Of a stretch of DNA of 64,000 nucleotides, positions 48,880-60,483 are shown piece by piece (the stretch's first letter is position 1; every line of letters begins with the position of its first letter). A program made the translations under genes and the position numbers. Origin of the DNA: Massospora cicadina (taxonomy: Eukaryota; Entomophthoromycota; Entomophthoromycetes; Entomophthorales; Entomophthoraceae); assembly GCA_022478985.1 (NCBI GenBank), contig JAKSZP010012118.1:47645-111644 (forward strand), written 5' to 3'. A model generated the notes under the pieces. That model saw only the letters and a program-made list of their open reading frames with translations. It made no database searches and was not told the DNA's origin.

Positions 48880-50445
48880 CTCATGTCACTATGCTCACTA
48901 CTACAACTGGCTGCTGGTATAAATTTCCGTCATCATAATGTGGAACTTCCACTGGATATACTACTATTGATTCAAGGACATTTGAGGTTGGGATTGCGGA
49001 GGCAGAGAGTCCCATCTCTACTCCATTTCGTCTTTTCCCTGGTAATATTAATCCTGATGTACGTAGTGCACACAGCATTTATGGCATACTTTTGCCAAGT
49101 GCTCAGATCAGACACCACTCATAGCATCTAACTCCATTTGAGCCACGTCCTTGATTTTCATAAGTGGCTCCAGGTTAAAAAGTTTTGGGACATTCGGTGT
49201 AACCAGAGCCAAGTCAGTAAGATAATTGCTGACAATCGGTGTAACTAGGTCTTGGTTGATAGCTAGGTTGCTGACAATCTTCATTTTCAGCCCTGGGCGA
49301 TAATAAAACTGTTGAGAATAAGTTGGCCAAAGACAAGGCGCACTATTATATTAAGGCCAAGGGTTGCTAGGCGGACGTGAGTCAGACAAGTGTATCCTCT
49401 TAAATAAGAGAGTGCAGCAGAGGCTGTAGTCTTCTGGTCCATATTTGGCAGCGGAAAGTTAAGGGATATGTGGTGCAAAAACTGTAAAATTTTGAGCAGA
49501 GGAACGTCATAATCCAGAATCAGCAAAATGACATTGTGAAGCTCTCAGTATGGTTTCACCATGGAAGTCATGGCAATACACACGTCAGTTTCTGCTAAGT
49601 ATTCTGCCCCAATCAGCATGTGAGCTTCCATTGTAAACTGATCAGAAAACTTGATGAGAGTCTCATAATGGTGGAAAACAATCATTAAGAATTCCGCTTT
49701 CTGCTGCAACATCTTTGAAGAACCCCCAAACAGGCGAAGCATGGTATCTTTTACATCCCTATAGGTAACAGAGCTTCTTGGGAGATAACAGGTGACTTTA
49801 TTGGCACTCCCAACATCCAAGGTAGATATCAACATTTTAGCCTTCTGTCGATCAGATGAGCCTTCCACTGCAAATTCAAACCATTTGAAGAAGCCATGGA
49901 TATTCCCATTTTGAACAAACGGAGGCAGGTTCTCAATATTGACCTCCTCATCCTATTAACGGCTTTTAAGGGCATACTGAGGAATGGGTCAAGATCCAAA
50001 AGCAGGTTCTCAATGAGAAGCTGATCCAGTGAAAGTTCCGATGTCCACTGCTTTAGGGCATCATGGCCTTCAGCCATGGGCAGCACCACCATCACATGAG
50101 GAAATTGGTGCTCTGACTCATATTTGTATCCAGTGCTATCATCCTGGGTGTAGTAGCTCCGACTAGCATCATATTCCTCCTCATATGGTGCCCCCCTTGT
50201 CATCCATACTCTTCTCAGTGAGAAGACTGAGAGGTAATGGTCAATTTCCGCTCTGCATACTGCAGCTATTTGGTGGTATCATCCAAACAATTAGCGAGTT
50301 CCTTGTTTTATTGTCCAAGAATTTACATTTGGCTAAACGTGTTATCATGTTAGTGCATGACAGCAATTTGTTCTTAAAGAAGTTCATCCTGTTTTTAAGC
50401 ACTGTGTCTAAGGTGATTTTGAGTTCCTTATACTCAGCAGGTTAA
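48880..50445 (-). pseudogene. gag: N2 gag
   Basis: Begins with a charged, probably coiled-coil stretch (about 50445-50210). Then come MTRGAPYEEEYDASRSYY (50203), a frame slip and FKWFEFAVEGSSDRQKAK with LISTLDVGSANKVTCYL (~49880-49780), which resembles the retrotransposon gag core (WF..A.......K..M....L). A knuckle can be read across a frame slip near 49120-49080 (CYEC..SEHLAKVC). This is the structural protein that packages element RNA. Confidence 0.72.
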
Positions 50446-50530
50446 GTTTTTCGTGAAGATTCTCAGCAATGTAGGCTTTATGAGACATAGCTGGCGACTG
50501 GAGATTCTGAGTATTTAGTGGGTGATCAAT

Positions 50531-50553
50531 GGGCACCCTGTAGTGAGCAACAC
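50531..50553 (-). other. N2 primer-binding site
   Basis: Directly after the 5' LTR the minus strand reads GTGTTGCTCACTACAGGG. G3 has CTGGTGCTCACTACAGGG in the same place. A tRNA 3' end (CCA) would pair with TGG; here the third base is T. Confidence 0.65.
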
Positions 50554-51113
50554 TGTTATATTTTCGGATGGTATCATTAGGATCCACCATATTTTTCACA
50601 CAGGTCAAACCCATTGAACAACAAAAAGCTGATGTGGGGATCATTGAGCTTTCTGACACACTTAAAAATATACTGAAAAATAGGAGCAATCGCCCCAACA
50701 ACTCTTTATTTACTTTATAATAAATACAGCGACCTTTTGCGTTCCATTCTCTCTCTACTATTATCAACCTAACTTTTTTATTCGCCTATCTTGCTTATAT
50801 ACAGAGGCTTTGGATAATACCACACTCATAGCATGGACTATTATATTCCACCAATTCTCCTTGGTTTCAGCTTGTTATTTTTAGCTATCTATCTTCCTAA
50901 TTTAATGTGATCTAATTCATATTCATCAAATGTCAGCATCACCTTATTGCCTCATAACCTTATTGTAAGGCAATTCAATAATAACCCATATATTCTAATG
51001 TTGCCTCATCATGAGGCACTCAAATAATTGTAACTGATATCATGTTTGGCGGAGTCTTACCAATTTGCCTAGCTGTTCCAGGCTTATCGTCCAGTTATAT
51101 CATAATTGTGACA
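50554..51113 (-). repeat. N2 5' LTR
   Basis: Starts tgttatattttcggatggta and ends ataattgtgaca on the plus strand. It pairs with 44567-45127; both contain taggatcc, aaaaatatac and taataaatacagcgacctt. Confidence 0.88.
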
Positions 51114-51118
51114 GAGCC

Positions 51119-54100
51119 CTTGGCTCAATTGGGGGGCTTGGGTCATGTGGTTGATAAACGTTAGGTCATTGCCTTGGCCTAAAAGACCCCACCACAGTAT
51201 CCCATTTAGCTGCTTCTTATCTGGTTGAAAGGATAAAATTAGGTTTGTAAAGAGGTGATGCAGGCCAAAAGTCACCAACAGCACTTTCCCACCCACTGGG
51301 CCCCACTATGCCATTTTTTACTTCCTTGGAAAAGAAGAAAATGGGCCCCCAAAACTCAGGAATTGGTTCCATAGTCAGAGAAACTAAGTCTAGAATATGG
51401 AAATCGAAATTCTAGAGCCATGAAAGCCAATCCAAGTTAGAAATACACTTTAAGAAAAATTAAAAAAATCTTTTAAAAATTTTTTCTGAATGGCCCTGGC
51501 AGAACCCAATTTTGCTGCCCCTTTAGTCAAGTAAATCCACTTATGTTTGGATCTGTGAGGATTCCTCCCTGGCAGATTAAAAGATTACAATGCCAGATCT
51601 TTTGCAACCTTTGCATAAATTAGATGATAAAACCCCAACCCTGGCTGAGTACCCTAGAGTACGTCAGCTGCGGCTGCCTAATAAAAACGTAACCATGACA
51701 CCCTTTTTCCCCATTTCGCATATATAAGGCAATTTAAAAATTTTATTGGTTTTCAAATTATTCTCAGCCTATAACCCCTATAATTATATTATTGCACAGG
51801 TTCAGGTTTTGTGAAATTCTCTGCATTGTATGATAGTAGTTGATAGAATTGTTGATAATAGTATTGCGACTATTATCTGTAGTTGAATGGAAGTCCTAGA
51901 TCTTGGTCCAACGCTCAGCCAGTATTTCCTCTCAAAATTCTTATGATTTCCTGAATAGGGATTTGTTCCCTCATACCACCTAACTTGATCTATGCTCAGA
52001 TCCCTGTCAATGATTTCTCTGGTTTGACACACTGTTGGCAGTAAACCCTGATTTGATTCAGCTTCTTCTCTGGATCCCTGCTCTTATCCTTACTCTTTAT
52101 CTTAAAATTTCTCCCAATTATTGCACACAGCAATAATATCCTTGAGAAGAACAGAACTCTGAATGGATTCCGAAAAAAGCTTACTAAGCTAATACTCTAG
52201 TAAAAGTAATATGCTAATTTAGATATTTGTTAAATTATGATCTGCAAATTATTATATTTTATTAGTGAATTCTTTAGGGAATTTATAGTGGGAAATTCGG
52301 TGCCCAACCATCAGTTGGAACCTCCTTGATGAAGAGGCAGCTATTGCCATTGAATACCCATTCTTGTCTCATCAGCGATGGTCTTCCACATCCTAGCTAG
52401 GATTCCATCATTAGAAAGCCTCGAGACTTAAACAGAAAGTGTTGGAAAACGAGTCCATAACGTTTTCTCACAATCCAAGCGAACCAACCATTTTAGGCAA
52501 GCGACCTGCTTAGGTAATGGGACTTGTTACCCATTAAGGCAGGTCACAAAACAGCTGATTAATTCGCTAGTTGCAGGCAGCATCACTTTCCTTGCAACTT
52601 ACTCCTTAAACTCTAATTGTTTGGTGATGAAACCTGAATGATCCCTATAGGTACACCTGATAGTTAATCAACTATCAGATGCCTTTAGTTTGTCAGCAAC
52701 TCTGCTGATGAGATCTTAAGCATTCAATTAGATCGATCCCCAACAGATCTGTTAAGGAAAATAACCTAAAATCCCCCAAACATAGTTACTCCAAAATCAG
52801 GGTCAACCAATATCCAATTCACTTTGCATCAGGGAATTTTCCCCTAGAGATCCCTGGTAATCTAGCCAGCTGGGAATATGGGCAAAAATCGCAACATAAC
52901 CCCTCTTGCCTAGGTTTTCAGTGAGAAAATGATTGGGGTAGGAGAACACCGGTTCAGACACTAAAAAATACCTCATTTGCTCAAGTGGATTATGATCATT
53001 AGTACTCAATGCTGCTCAGGACGACCTTCAGAATGCGGCTCTCTTCCTCTTCCTCCTTGCTATCGCCTACTCAGAGCTTGGTTCCCACGACCTTCTGTCA
53101 TGTCAGGCTGATCAATTTACTCATGACAATATTAATACCAGGATCCCGTTTTCTCCTTATCAGGGCATATGACTCACTGTCATATTCAGGATTCTTGGTC
53201 CAGTGTCCTTAATTTCCTGATTTCCTCCTCATCCTTGACAGGAGATTCTTGCTGTCAATGTTTGATTTGTGGCCCAATTAAAAATGCTCATCTATGTTCC
53301 CCCTGGTTATTTTTCTTCACTTAACCTCTTGGCTCATATCATTCTTAAATCTTCTCTGGAGATCTTATCACATTAATTTTAGATTAATTTCTCCAAAATT
53401 GGAGCTTTATTGATTTCAGAGTTTTTGATGTCAACTATCATATAAGTTCAACGTCCCCCTCACATCCAGCTCATATGTCAAATTATGAGTTGCTGTACTA
53501 ACAGCTGCTTAATAGTTTTATGATAAAGATCTTTGACTCTTCCTGCAGATGAGTCAATCTGCGCAACATACCTTTTCTATGGTCCTTCAAGGACTCATAC
53601 TCCTATTCAGGTACCAGTGGCTAGTCCTTCTGTGGAATTACTAAAATGGTAACCAAACCTTCTGAAACCAGGTTAGCAATTCTCTTGAACAACTTGCGGC
53701 CAATCCTTCCTCTGTCATCAATTCCAGAGTTAGATTTTGAGACTCTCCTGGATTTGGCTTTTTTTGCAGATAATTCTAACATCATCATCAAACCTCCTGA
53801 AGTAATGCCCTTCGCTCTTAATTGTTCATTCCTTATTGAATTAGACTTGCTTCCAGAGTTTCTCTTCCAACTTGGTCAATATTATAAGACAGCTATCTTG
53901 GCCACCAAAATCACTATTGGCAACAGCATACATCTCAAACTCCCCTATGCAGAATTAAGGGCCTAGGTCACAGAGGCTAGTCCATAGCTCTGAATTCTTC
54001 CAATCTTGAGAACATCCTAAATCAAGTTATCACAGCCTATGCTCTTCACTTTGCCAGCATAGTTCTTCGAAGTTGGGCCATAAAGCTTCCAGCCTCACTC

Positions 54101-54449
54101 TTTTTGCATCACTATTTCTGCTTCAGCTTATGAGAAGCTCATAGTTGTCACTTTCAGGATGCATTCGCCTCTTGCACAACTATATCATTTCTGGCGCATC
54201 CCATTAGTACTTCCAATGATGCTTTGATAGGGGCATGATTCAGCAACCCCTGTCTGTACCCCTTGCTCGTTGCTGGCCCATATGTCCAGTCATTTGATGA
54301 AGCCTGTTGGCAAGCACTCAAGACCAATCTTCCAGATCCAGTGCTATATCAAGATTACTCGTGGTTATTTTCTGACTGCCTCTTTTTGTTCTGTTGCTTC
54401 ATCCCTGCTCCAAGGTATCAAGCTTGGCTTCTTCTGACATATCAATTTC
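51119..54449. other. Unassigned region between N2 and G3
   Basis: It should begin with the end of H1, but I could not recognise an integrase tail or LTR. It contains two inverted repeats (52503-52545 and 52657-52678) and an ataataagg-like TATA context at 51720 with no gene after it. A 106-codon open frame at 53646-53966 (plus) and a 92-codon one from 54263 that runs into the G3 LTR have no recognised motif. They may be relics of the element that G3 entered. Confidence 0.35.
52657..52678. repeat. Perfect 9-bp inverted repeat, 4-base loop
   Basis: The arms are ctgatagtt and aactatcag around aatc. It is too isolated to call a terminator or a transposon end. Confidence 0.6.
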
Positions 54450-54454
54450 CCTTC

Positions 54455-54793
54455 TCTGGAATTATAAATTACACTTCCAATGGGGAAGGTTTAATCTCGA
54501 AGTTACATTGGGCGGATTCTCCAAAAAGGCAAAAAATTTAAATAAAAATACAGGCTATAATTCGACCTAATTTTTATTATCAAAAAGAGGAATTATGTAT
54601 AGGCTTCATAACTGCTTGTAATCTATCAGAGCAAGTTAATCTCTGTGCAATTGTATCTTCAATCAATTGATTGGGATTAGATTAATTGTTAACCTTGAGA
54701 GATTGCAATATATTCCTTGCTTCTTCTGATGATGTCGGGGGAATTGATGAAATGGATCTTTTGGAGATATGAGAATTTGGTGAGATCCTGACA
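54455..54793 (-). repeat. G3 3' LTR
   Basis: Starts tctggaattataaattacac and ends ggtgagatcctgaca. The purine tract (minus strand TTGAGGGGGGAAG, 54794-54806) borders it. It pairs with 60502-60841. Confidence 0.87.
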
Positions 54794-54806
54794 CTTCCCC
54801 CCTCAA

Positions 54807-55910
54807 GATTTGATAGCGGTGGAGGATGACTTTTTAAAAACCTAGGATGAATACGATTTACCATTATACCAGTATCAATATGAACAATCAAATGCTCTAA
54901 TCCTTTTCAAAATATTACTCTATAAGGACCAGACCAATTAGCTCCCAACTTTTCAGTCCACCCACCAGGCTGAGAATGATAGTACATAACGTAATCCCCA
55001 ATCTGGTATTCAGGTAAGACAGGTTTGTGTTGATTGCTCCTTTGAGTCTCTTTTTGTGTAGTTGTTTCAATTGAATTCATAGCTTGAGCCTGAAGACAGA
55101 TCATCTCTTCAGCCAAATTCCTCATAACTAAATCAGAATTTCCTGGGATGCTTTCCTCAAGGATTGTCTGAACACTAGAAGGGATTGAAGGATCCCGCCT
55201 ATATACACTTAAATGGGGACATCTTGATATAATGGTGGTAGCTTATCTGATAAGCAAACAAGGCAATAGGAAAATAAAAATTCCACCGAGTCAGGTCAGT
55301 GGATGCCATCTTTCTTTAGAATTGAGACCAGGGTCCCATAACTCGTTCAATGGCCCCATTTGTAGATGGATTATATGGGACAACAAATCGCTGAGTAGTG
55401 TTAAATAATTTGGATAACTCCTGTAAAATTGCGAGGTGAAGTTAGTCCCATTATCTGACATAAGGACCTTGGGACACCCATGTTGAGAAATGATATGCTG
55501 ATATAGGAATAACGCTGTAGTCTTAGATGAAGGGGTAGCAATGGAAATGGCCTCAACCCATTTGGTCAAATGGTTGACAGCCATAATGATATACTGATGG
55601 CCATGCAATTCCCCGAGGAAAAGGACCTACAACATCAATGCTGACCACCTCAAACGCCTTAGTCGGGGTAATAACTTGATGTTGATATGTAGGGTTGGTA
55701 GTTCCATGGCTTTTGCAGTTAAGAAATGAGTCAAGGGTCTCTCAAATGAACGTAGTCATGTTGTTCCAATAGTATCGAGTCTTCGACCATTCTTGAGTCT
55801 TCTTTAAGCCTCTATGACCAACTTGTCCATGACCTTCCATTACAGCGTGAAATCTAGAGTTGGGATGTAGGAAGGGAAACCACTTAGATTTGACTTACTT
55901 ATACAAAGCT
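54807..55910 (-). pseudogene. pol: G3 integrase
   Basis: The minus-strand core shows VVSIDVVGPFP (first Asp, ~55635), YIIMAVNHLTKWVEA, then HGCPKVLMSDNGTNFTSQF (second Asp, ~55455), then a degraded GPLNELWDPG (Glu, ~55345), so the DDE triad is present but in a frame-shifted context. The C-terminal part IGDYVMYYHSQPGGWTEKLG and WSGPYRVIF (~54995-54910) is the integrase tail that ends in the GPY motif. No chromodomain was seen between this and the LTR. Confidence 0.86.
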
Positions 55911-56245
55911 CCACCTTGAATCATAGTAACTTTGGTAATTGATTCTAGAAAGGCTCGATCCTCTTCAGTTTCTTGATCCCATAATTCAGGTCATCCATTA
56001 AGATTGTATAAGCGTTCTTCTTTTTCTAGTTCCAAGGTCAGAATAGGCAGTCGGGACAGCCCATCAGCATTTTGGTGCTGAGCCCCTGAGCGATGAACAA
56101 AGGATAAATCATAATTTTGCAACCTTAAAGCCCAACAGCTAACCTCCCATCAGGATCCTTCATGTTCTGCAACCATTGTAAGGAGGAGTGGTTGGTAATA
56201 ACAGTTAATGGTTATCATATAAGAAAAGACGGAAGTGCTTGATTG

Positions 56246-57390
56246 CTAGAATCTTTTCCAATCATTCCCGCTCAGTAACACTACAATTTCGTTCAGCCTT
56301 TGACAAAGTTTTGCTATAGTAAGCAACAGGATGATCATTCTTCTCTTCATCACACTGAGATAAGATATCCCCAATGGCAACATTGCTAACATCAGTATGT
56401 AAATGAAAGGCTTATCAAATTGGGGATAAATTAGAACAGGTGCCTTGATCAAGGCGGTACGCAAAGAACTGAATGATAGTTTTGAGCTGACCCCCATTTG
56501 AAGGACACTCCTTTTTGCAACAGGTGATATAAGGGTTCAGCCATATCAGCAAAGTTGGGAATAGATTGCTGGTAATACCCAACCATGCCAAGAAAGACTT
56601 GAATATCCCGTAAAGAAGAGGGAGGAGGCATTTGTTGGATGACTTGAACTTTGTCTGAGAGGGGTTGAATCCATTTAGCTGAGACCTGATGTCTTAAAAC
56701 GTCCGTTTCATTTTGAAAGAATGAGCATTTGAAGGGCTTGATTTTTAAAGAAGAGCCACAAAACCGGCTGAAAACTTCTTTTAGATGGTCTAAATGCAAA
56801 TAAAAGTTTTTGGAGAAAACGGTAATATCATCAAGATATACCAGAACACAAGTAAGCTTTAGATCCCGTAGCATACTGTCCATGGCCCTTTGGAGGGTTG
56901 CTGGGGCATTGCTTAGTTCTTGAGGCATATGAGTTGGTTCAAACAACCCTTCACTCAATATCAGTGCACACTTGGCAAAATATTCTGGTGATAACTCAAT
57001 TTGCCAGTATCCACTGGCTAAGTCCATGGCCGAAAAATAGGTGGATCCAGCCAACAACATAAGAGAATCATCAATCCTAGGTAAGGGATAACAATCCCAT
57101 CGAGTAATAGCATTCAGTCAATGGCAATCCATTACAACTCGATGAGAACCATCTCTCTTCTCAACCAATAATAATGGGGATGCCCAAAGACTATTGGAGG
57201 GTTTCAATAATCCAGCCTCCAACAATTGATGCAACTCCTTAATAACCTGGGCTTCTTCTACTTTAGACTTACAATAGGGCTTCGCACGAATAGGAAGGTG
57301 ATCACCAGTTTCAACAGTGTGCACTACTCCTTTCATCTTCCCAAAATCGTAAGTATGCTTAGCAAAGATGTCGGAATATTCATCTAACAA
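56246..57390 (-). pseudogene. pol: G3 reverse transcriptase - RNase H, nearly open
   Basis: The RT runs in one frame from 57390 to 56449 with a single internal stop (TGA at about 57117-57115, in the DYR.LN position, probably a CGA to TGA change). Motifs: LLVEKRDGSHRVVMD, YFSAMDLASGYWQIEL, MPQELSNAPATLQRAMD and an intact VYLDDITVFSKNF (~56845). The thumb ends FLGMVGYYQQSIPNFADMA. RNase H (TDVSNVAIGDILSQCDEEK, ~56400-56340; HPVAYYSKTLSKAERN) follows after a one-base slip near 56450. It is the best preserved LTR-element polymerase in the window. Confidence 0.9.
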
Positions 57391-58116
57391 TTGAAGTACT
57401 TGTTTCTCCTGTTCACTAAAGAAGTGTTTTCCAATAGCAGGACCCGCAGTAAGGTTTTCCTGATCACTTTACAATCCAAAGTCTTGTAGACTCCCGAAGG
57501 GTTTAACATCATAGATACGAGATAAGGGTAGTAACTTGACATAAGCATTTGGGTGCTCTTGATCTACCAGTTTTGGCTCATTGGTAAGGTTGCCAGTAAT
57601 AAAGATAATGATCCTGAATAAGCATAATCCAATACTACAGGACAAGGCAAGAGCTCTTTAGAAGAAGGATTGACAGTGCCTTGGACTTGTAAAAAATGTC
57701 CCTTGGGAATCTAAAATGCAAAGAAGTGTTAATAATTACTTGTGATTTTGGCGGAATAACTAATTTCTCAGGGGAGAAAATAGGCATCCCCTCTTAAATA
57801 TCTGCCGATGTAGGGGGTAATTTCCATGTGAGAATCTCCACCGTGATATTGAAGTGAATAAGGCCTTTTGGTTCCTTCTAGAAGACATAACCAACGTCAG
57901 GTAGAAGCATGATCAGATAAAAGCAAGGGAACTCTATACCCAAAGAGAGACAACGACGAGTCAGGGTAATTCATAATTCCATTAAATTATTGTAAAAATT
58001 GAGCCCCCAAAAAGTAAGTCATAACTCAAATTTTCTAGTACAATGGCTGGTACTGTAAAGGTTAATTTCTTAATTTTCAGGGGAAAGGACAAAAAATCTC
58101 AAATAGACCGAGTACT

Positions 58117-58716
58117 CTAAGGTCCAGCCGTGCCATATTCTTCATAATGAGAAATGTTGGGTGTTAATTTGATTGTTTTGACCAATTTTGACGAGACAAC
58201 ATTCATTGGGGATCCAGTATCTTTGATAGCTTTGGCATTGACTTGATTCACTCGGAAGTCAATATGGGTAATGGTGCTTCTGAACTGAGAGGATAATGCC
58301 AACAAGGAGGGCAAGGAATAAGAAGAATGTCCATCTTTATTACACTCAATCGAACTTTGATGCTCTTGCTGCGCACTCATATCATTATCAAGGTGGAGAA
58401 TCTTATTGGGCTTATCTCTTTTCTTCTTCTCATCTGCTTCTTTTTTAGCAACAATCCTCAGTATGGTTATAGAGATGACAGTAGCTACACTGGATCGCCC
58501 TAGTGCTCTCAGGAATGGCGTAGACTTTGGGGTGACTAGGTTTAGGTGACTCATAAACTTGGGTTTTTTGGAGAATTGTGGATGCAATTCTAATAAGGCC
58601 TCCTTAATGTCCAATATACTTCGGAAGTTCTTTTTTACACTGATTAGATAAAGTTTTATTTGATTCCTGGAAGTAAAAGCTGACAGAACTGCAGTAATTG
58701 CATCATCCAAGCTCAA
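58117..58716 (-). pseudogene. pol: G3 gag end and retropepsin
   Basis: A 199-codon open stretch in the same frame as 58938-58723, separated by one stop. NAKAIKDTGSPMNVVSSKLV (~58235-58180) is the retropepsin active site with DTG intact. The upstream half is basic (EADEKKKRDKPNK) and probably the nucleocapsid end of gag, though no CCHC knuckle is seen. Sequence 57400-58110 after it is a degraded linker to RT with no motif I can name. Confidence 0.78.
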
Positions 58717-58722
58717 CTGACT

Positions 58723-59498
58723 TCAGGGTACTAGAGTTTGAGCTTCCCGATATAACTGATGAGCAAAGTCTTTGATAGATTCATTTTGGTGGGGCTGTAT
58801 ACCCATAAAAGCCTGATTTTGCGAGGATAAGGTTTTCTCACTCCCAAATTCTTTGATTAATGCTTCTTTGACCTGAGCCCAAGTAGAGCAAGTCATTAAG
58901 TGGAAACCATAATATCCTAAGCCAATTGAGTAAGGCAATATGGTAAGTAATTCATCTTTTAGTGATCCGTGGCCTCACTTAATGCCTTTTTATAAAGATA
59001 GAGGAAGAAGATAATGCTGCCTTCCCCCGGGGAGTATTTGTCCTTGAATACTGGCTTGAAAATCATGGGAGCATTGGTGGTCAAAACATGCACTCCACTT
59101 TGTTCTGATTGAGTAAAAACATAAGAGGTGGAATCTGAAACTTGAGAAGAAAATTGAGGGCAAGGACCAACAGCTTCAGTACAAACTTCACTAATACGAC
59201 GATTCAGATCAGCATGCCCTACTTTCTCATCTAATCGGCAAGATAGCTCGAAAATCTGTTCCTGCTGTGCGTTGTACTTGAGTTCCAGTGTCTCAATTTT
59301 CGCTTGGAGCAGTTCCCCTTTTGATTCGCAAGCATGTAGTAAGATATTGGTGTCCTTGGCCCATTTTCCCAGATTGATTAATTCATCAGATAATAACTGA
59401 AGTGACAAGAGGGGATTGATTGGTACCCAATTGGGGGTTAAGTTACACTCCTTGGCCAATTTATAGAATTGCTCATGCAAGAGGTCCATCATACTCAA
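58723..59498 (-). pseudogene. gag: G3 gag core with coiled coil
   Basis: Two open stretches (59498-58959 and 58938-58723), separated by a frame slip, carry a long amphipathic helix (ETLELKYNAQQEQIFELSCR region, 59290-59225). The gag core follows: LPYSIGLGYYGF, CSTWAQVKEALIKEFGSEKT, FMGIQPHQNESIKDFAHQLY. That core has the W....AL...FG......F..L.Q..NESV..F pattern of retrotransposon gag proteins. It continues the frame of the collagen-like segment after a one-base shift at about 59497. Confidence 0.8.
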
Positions 59499-59722
59499 GA
59501 ATCAATTTGTTGAAGGAATCCTGAATGCCCATCAGCACCCAGAGGTCCCCGAGGTCCTTCCACGCCTGGGGGTCCACAGGGCCCATCAGCTCCAGGAGGT
59601 CCACTTGGTCCTACACCCCAAGGTGGCCCACGAGGTCCTTCAACCCCAGGAGGACCCATTTTTCCAAAGGTTTTCTCTACTTCATTAACCCAGATCTGAA
59701 TTTCTGAGTACATTTGATTCAA
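59495..59722 (-). pseudogene. gag: Collagen-like Gly-X-Y segment of G3 gag
   Basis: A 75-codon open stretch [20 protein letters not shown] leads into about 16 triplets (59656-59513). They are [12 protein letters not shown], then WGV, then [15 protein letters not shown], then [18 protein letters not shown]. All but the WGV triplet start with Gly, and Pro is frequent, as in collagen triple helices. The block [11 protein letters not shown] occurs twice, suggesting growth by internal duplication. It lies between gag-like sequence on both sides in the same strand and element, so it is part of gag rather than a host collagen gene. A role in particle trimerisation is conceivable but is inference. 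Confidence 0.75.
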
Positions 59723-59739
59723 TTAGAAGAGACAGCTTC

Positions 59740-60464
59740 TAATTTCCTCCTACATTGATTGACTACACTCAGAGAGTTGGGAAATACCCTCTCTCCATTC
59801 TCTCTGAATCTCCTAAACTTGCTTGGGAAACTGTACATCAAAAAATTGGACATCCTGTAATTGAGCTGAATGGGCTGCTGATGTACTTCGTTAAGGAAGG
59901 CTCAATTACTAATGATAGCATCACAGTTATCTCAGCTAAACTCAGAGGCTACTTAAAAAAATCAGAAATATAGTTATTTTTTTTAGTACTAGATGGTCCC
60001 AACCAGAAATATAGTTATTCAAGGACTGGAGTCCTTCTAGTAATCAGAGCATCCCTTGGTGGTACATATCAACTACAGGTAATAAATGGTATATGGCAGG
60101 ATGTACAAGTTGGTGCAAATATTGTTCAGGGCCAATTCCTGGCATTTGAGAGGTTTGCAGCACTTCCTGAAATATAGAAGGTACAACATTAGATCGAGAT
60201 TGGGTAGAACAGATTCCAGGGATTAGGCCCTTCAAGCAATTGATTTATAGTATTTCATAAAGCCTCAGGCGGTATTTGAAAGTCTGAGGTAAAACTTAAG
60301 TTAGGACCATAAGATTCCAAGTTGGCCCAAAATTCCAACGTGGAGGATAATCTTGGAATTTGGGCTCCAGTTGGACGGACCCATCGTAATATGCTGCCTT
60401 GCTCTTGGTCTTGAGCTTTGTCAGGCGAAAAATGAGAATCCATAGTAGTGATAGACGTTGTCAC
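59740..60464 (-). pseudogene. gag: G3 gag N-terminal region
   Basis: Starts with an open stretch from 60464 (MTTSITTMDSHFSPDKAQDQ), which begins only ~20 bases after the primer site. SFTSDFQIPPEAL follows, then a stop, and a second stretch at 60235-60044 (MKGLIPGICSTQSRSNVVP). The region is interrupted by micro-insertion 2. No known domain was recognised, and the plus-strand open frame 59755-59973 is likely a shadow. Confidence 0.5.
59963..60019 (-). mobile_element. Micro-insertion 2: 25-bp retroposed 3' end with target duplication
   Basis: The direct repeat cagaaatatagttatt (59963-59978 and 60004-60019) flanks 25 bases that begin with a T run and continue agtactagatggtcccaac. The core (T run + agtactagatggt) equals that at 11426-11445. 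On the minus strand it is ...accatctagtact plus an A run. It lies inside G3, so it is younger than G3. Confidence 0.75.
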
Positions 60465-60483
60465 TGGTGCGTAACTCAGAGTT

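Larger units (their letters stand above)
44562..51118 (-). mobile_element. N2, Ty3/gypsy element nested in H1
   Basis: The element is 44567-51113 (about 6.5 kb) with direct LTRs of about 560 bases (TGTTA...TGACA). It is flanked by aagcc (44562-44566) and gagcc (51114-51118), a 5-base target duplication with one mismatch. It has a full gag, protease, RT, RNase H and integrase order on the minus strand. LTR divergence is clearly higher than in N1, so it is older. It shares a primer-site sequence with G3. Confidence 0.9.

Noticed and set aside
52803..53009. Minus-strand PVFSYPN string resembling the start of gypsy RNase H
   Set aside because: No neighbouring RT or RNase H motifs in any frame; too short to support.
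59495..59722. Host collagen gene
   Set aside because: Gag-like sequence on both sides in the same strand, inside LTRs with an exact target duplication, makes it part of G3.
59755..59973. 72-codon plus-strand open frame near the collagen-like segment
   Set aside because: It lies antisense inside the gag region of G3 and is partly created by the micro-insertion context; no motif.
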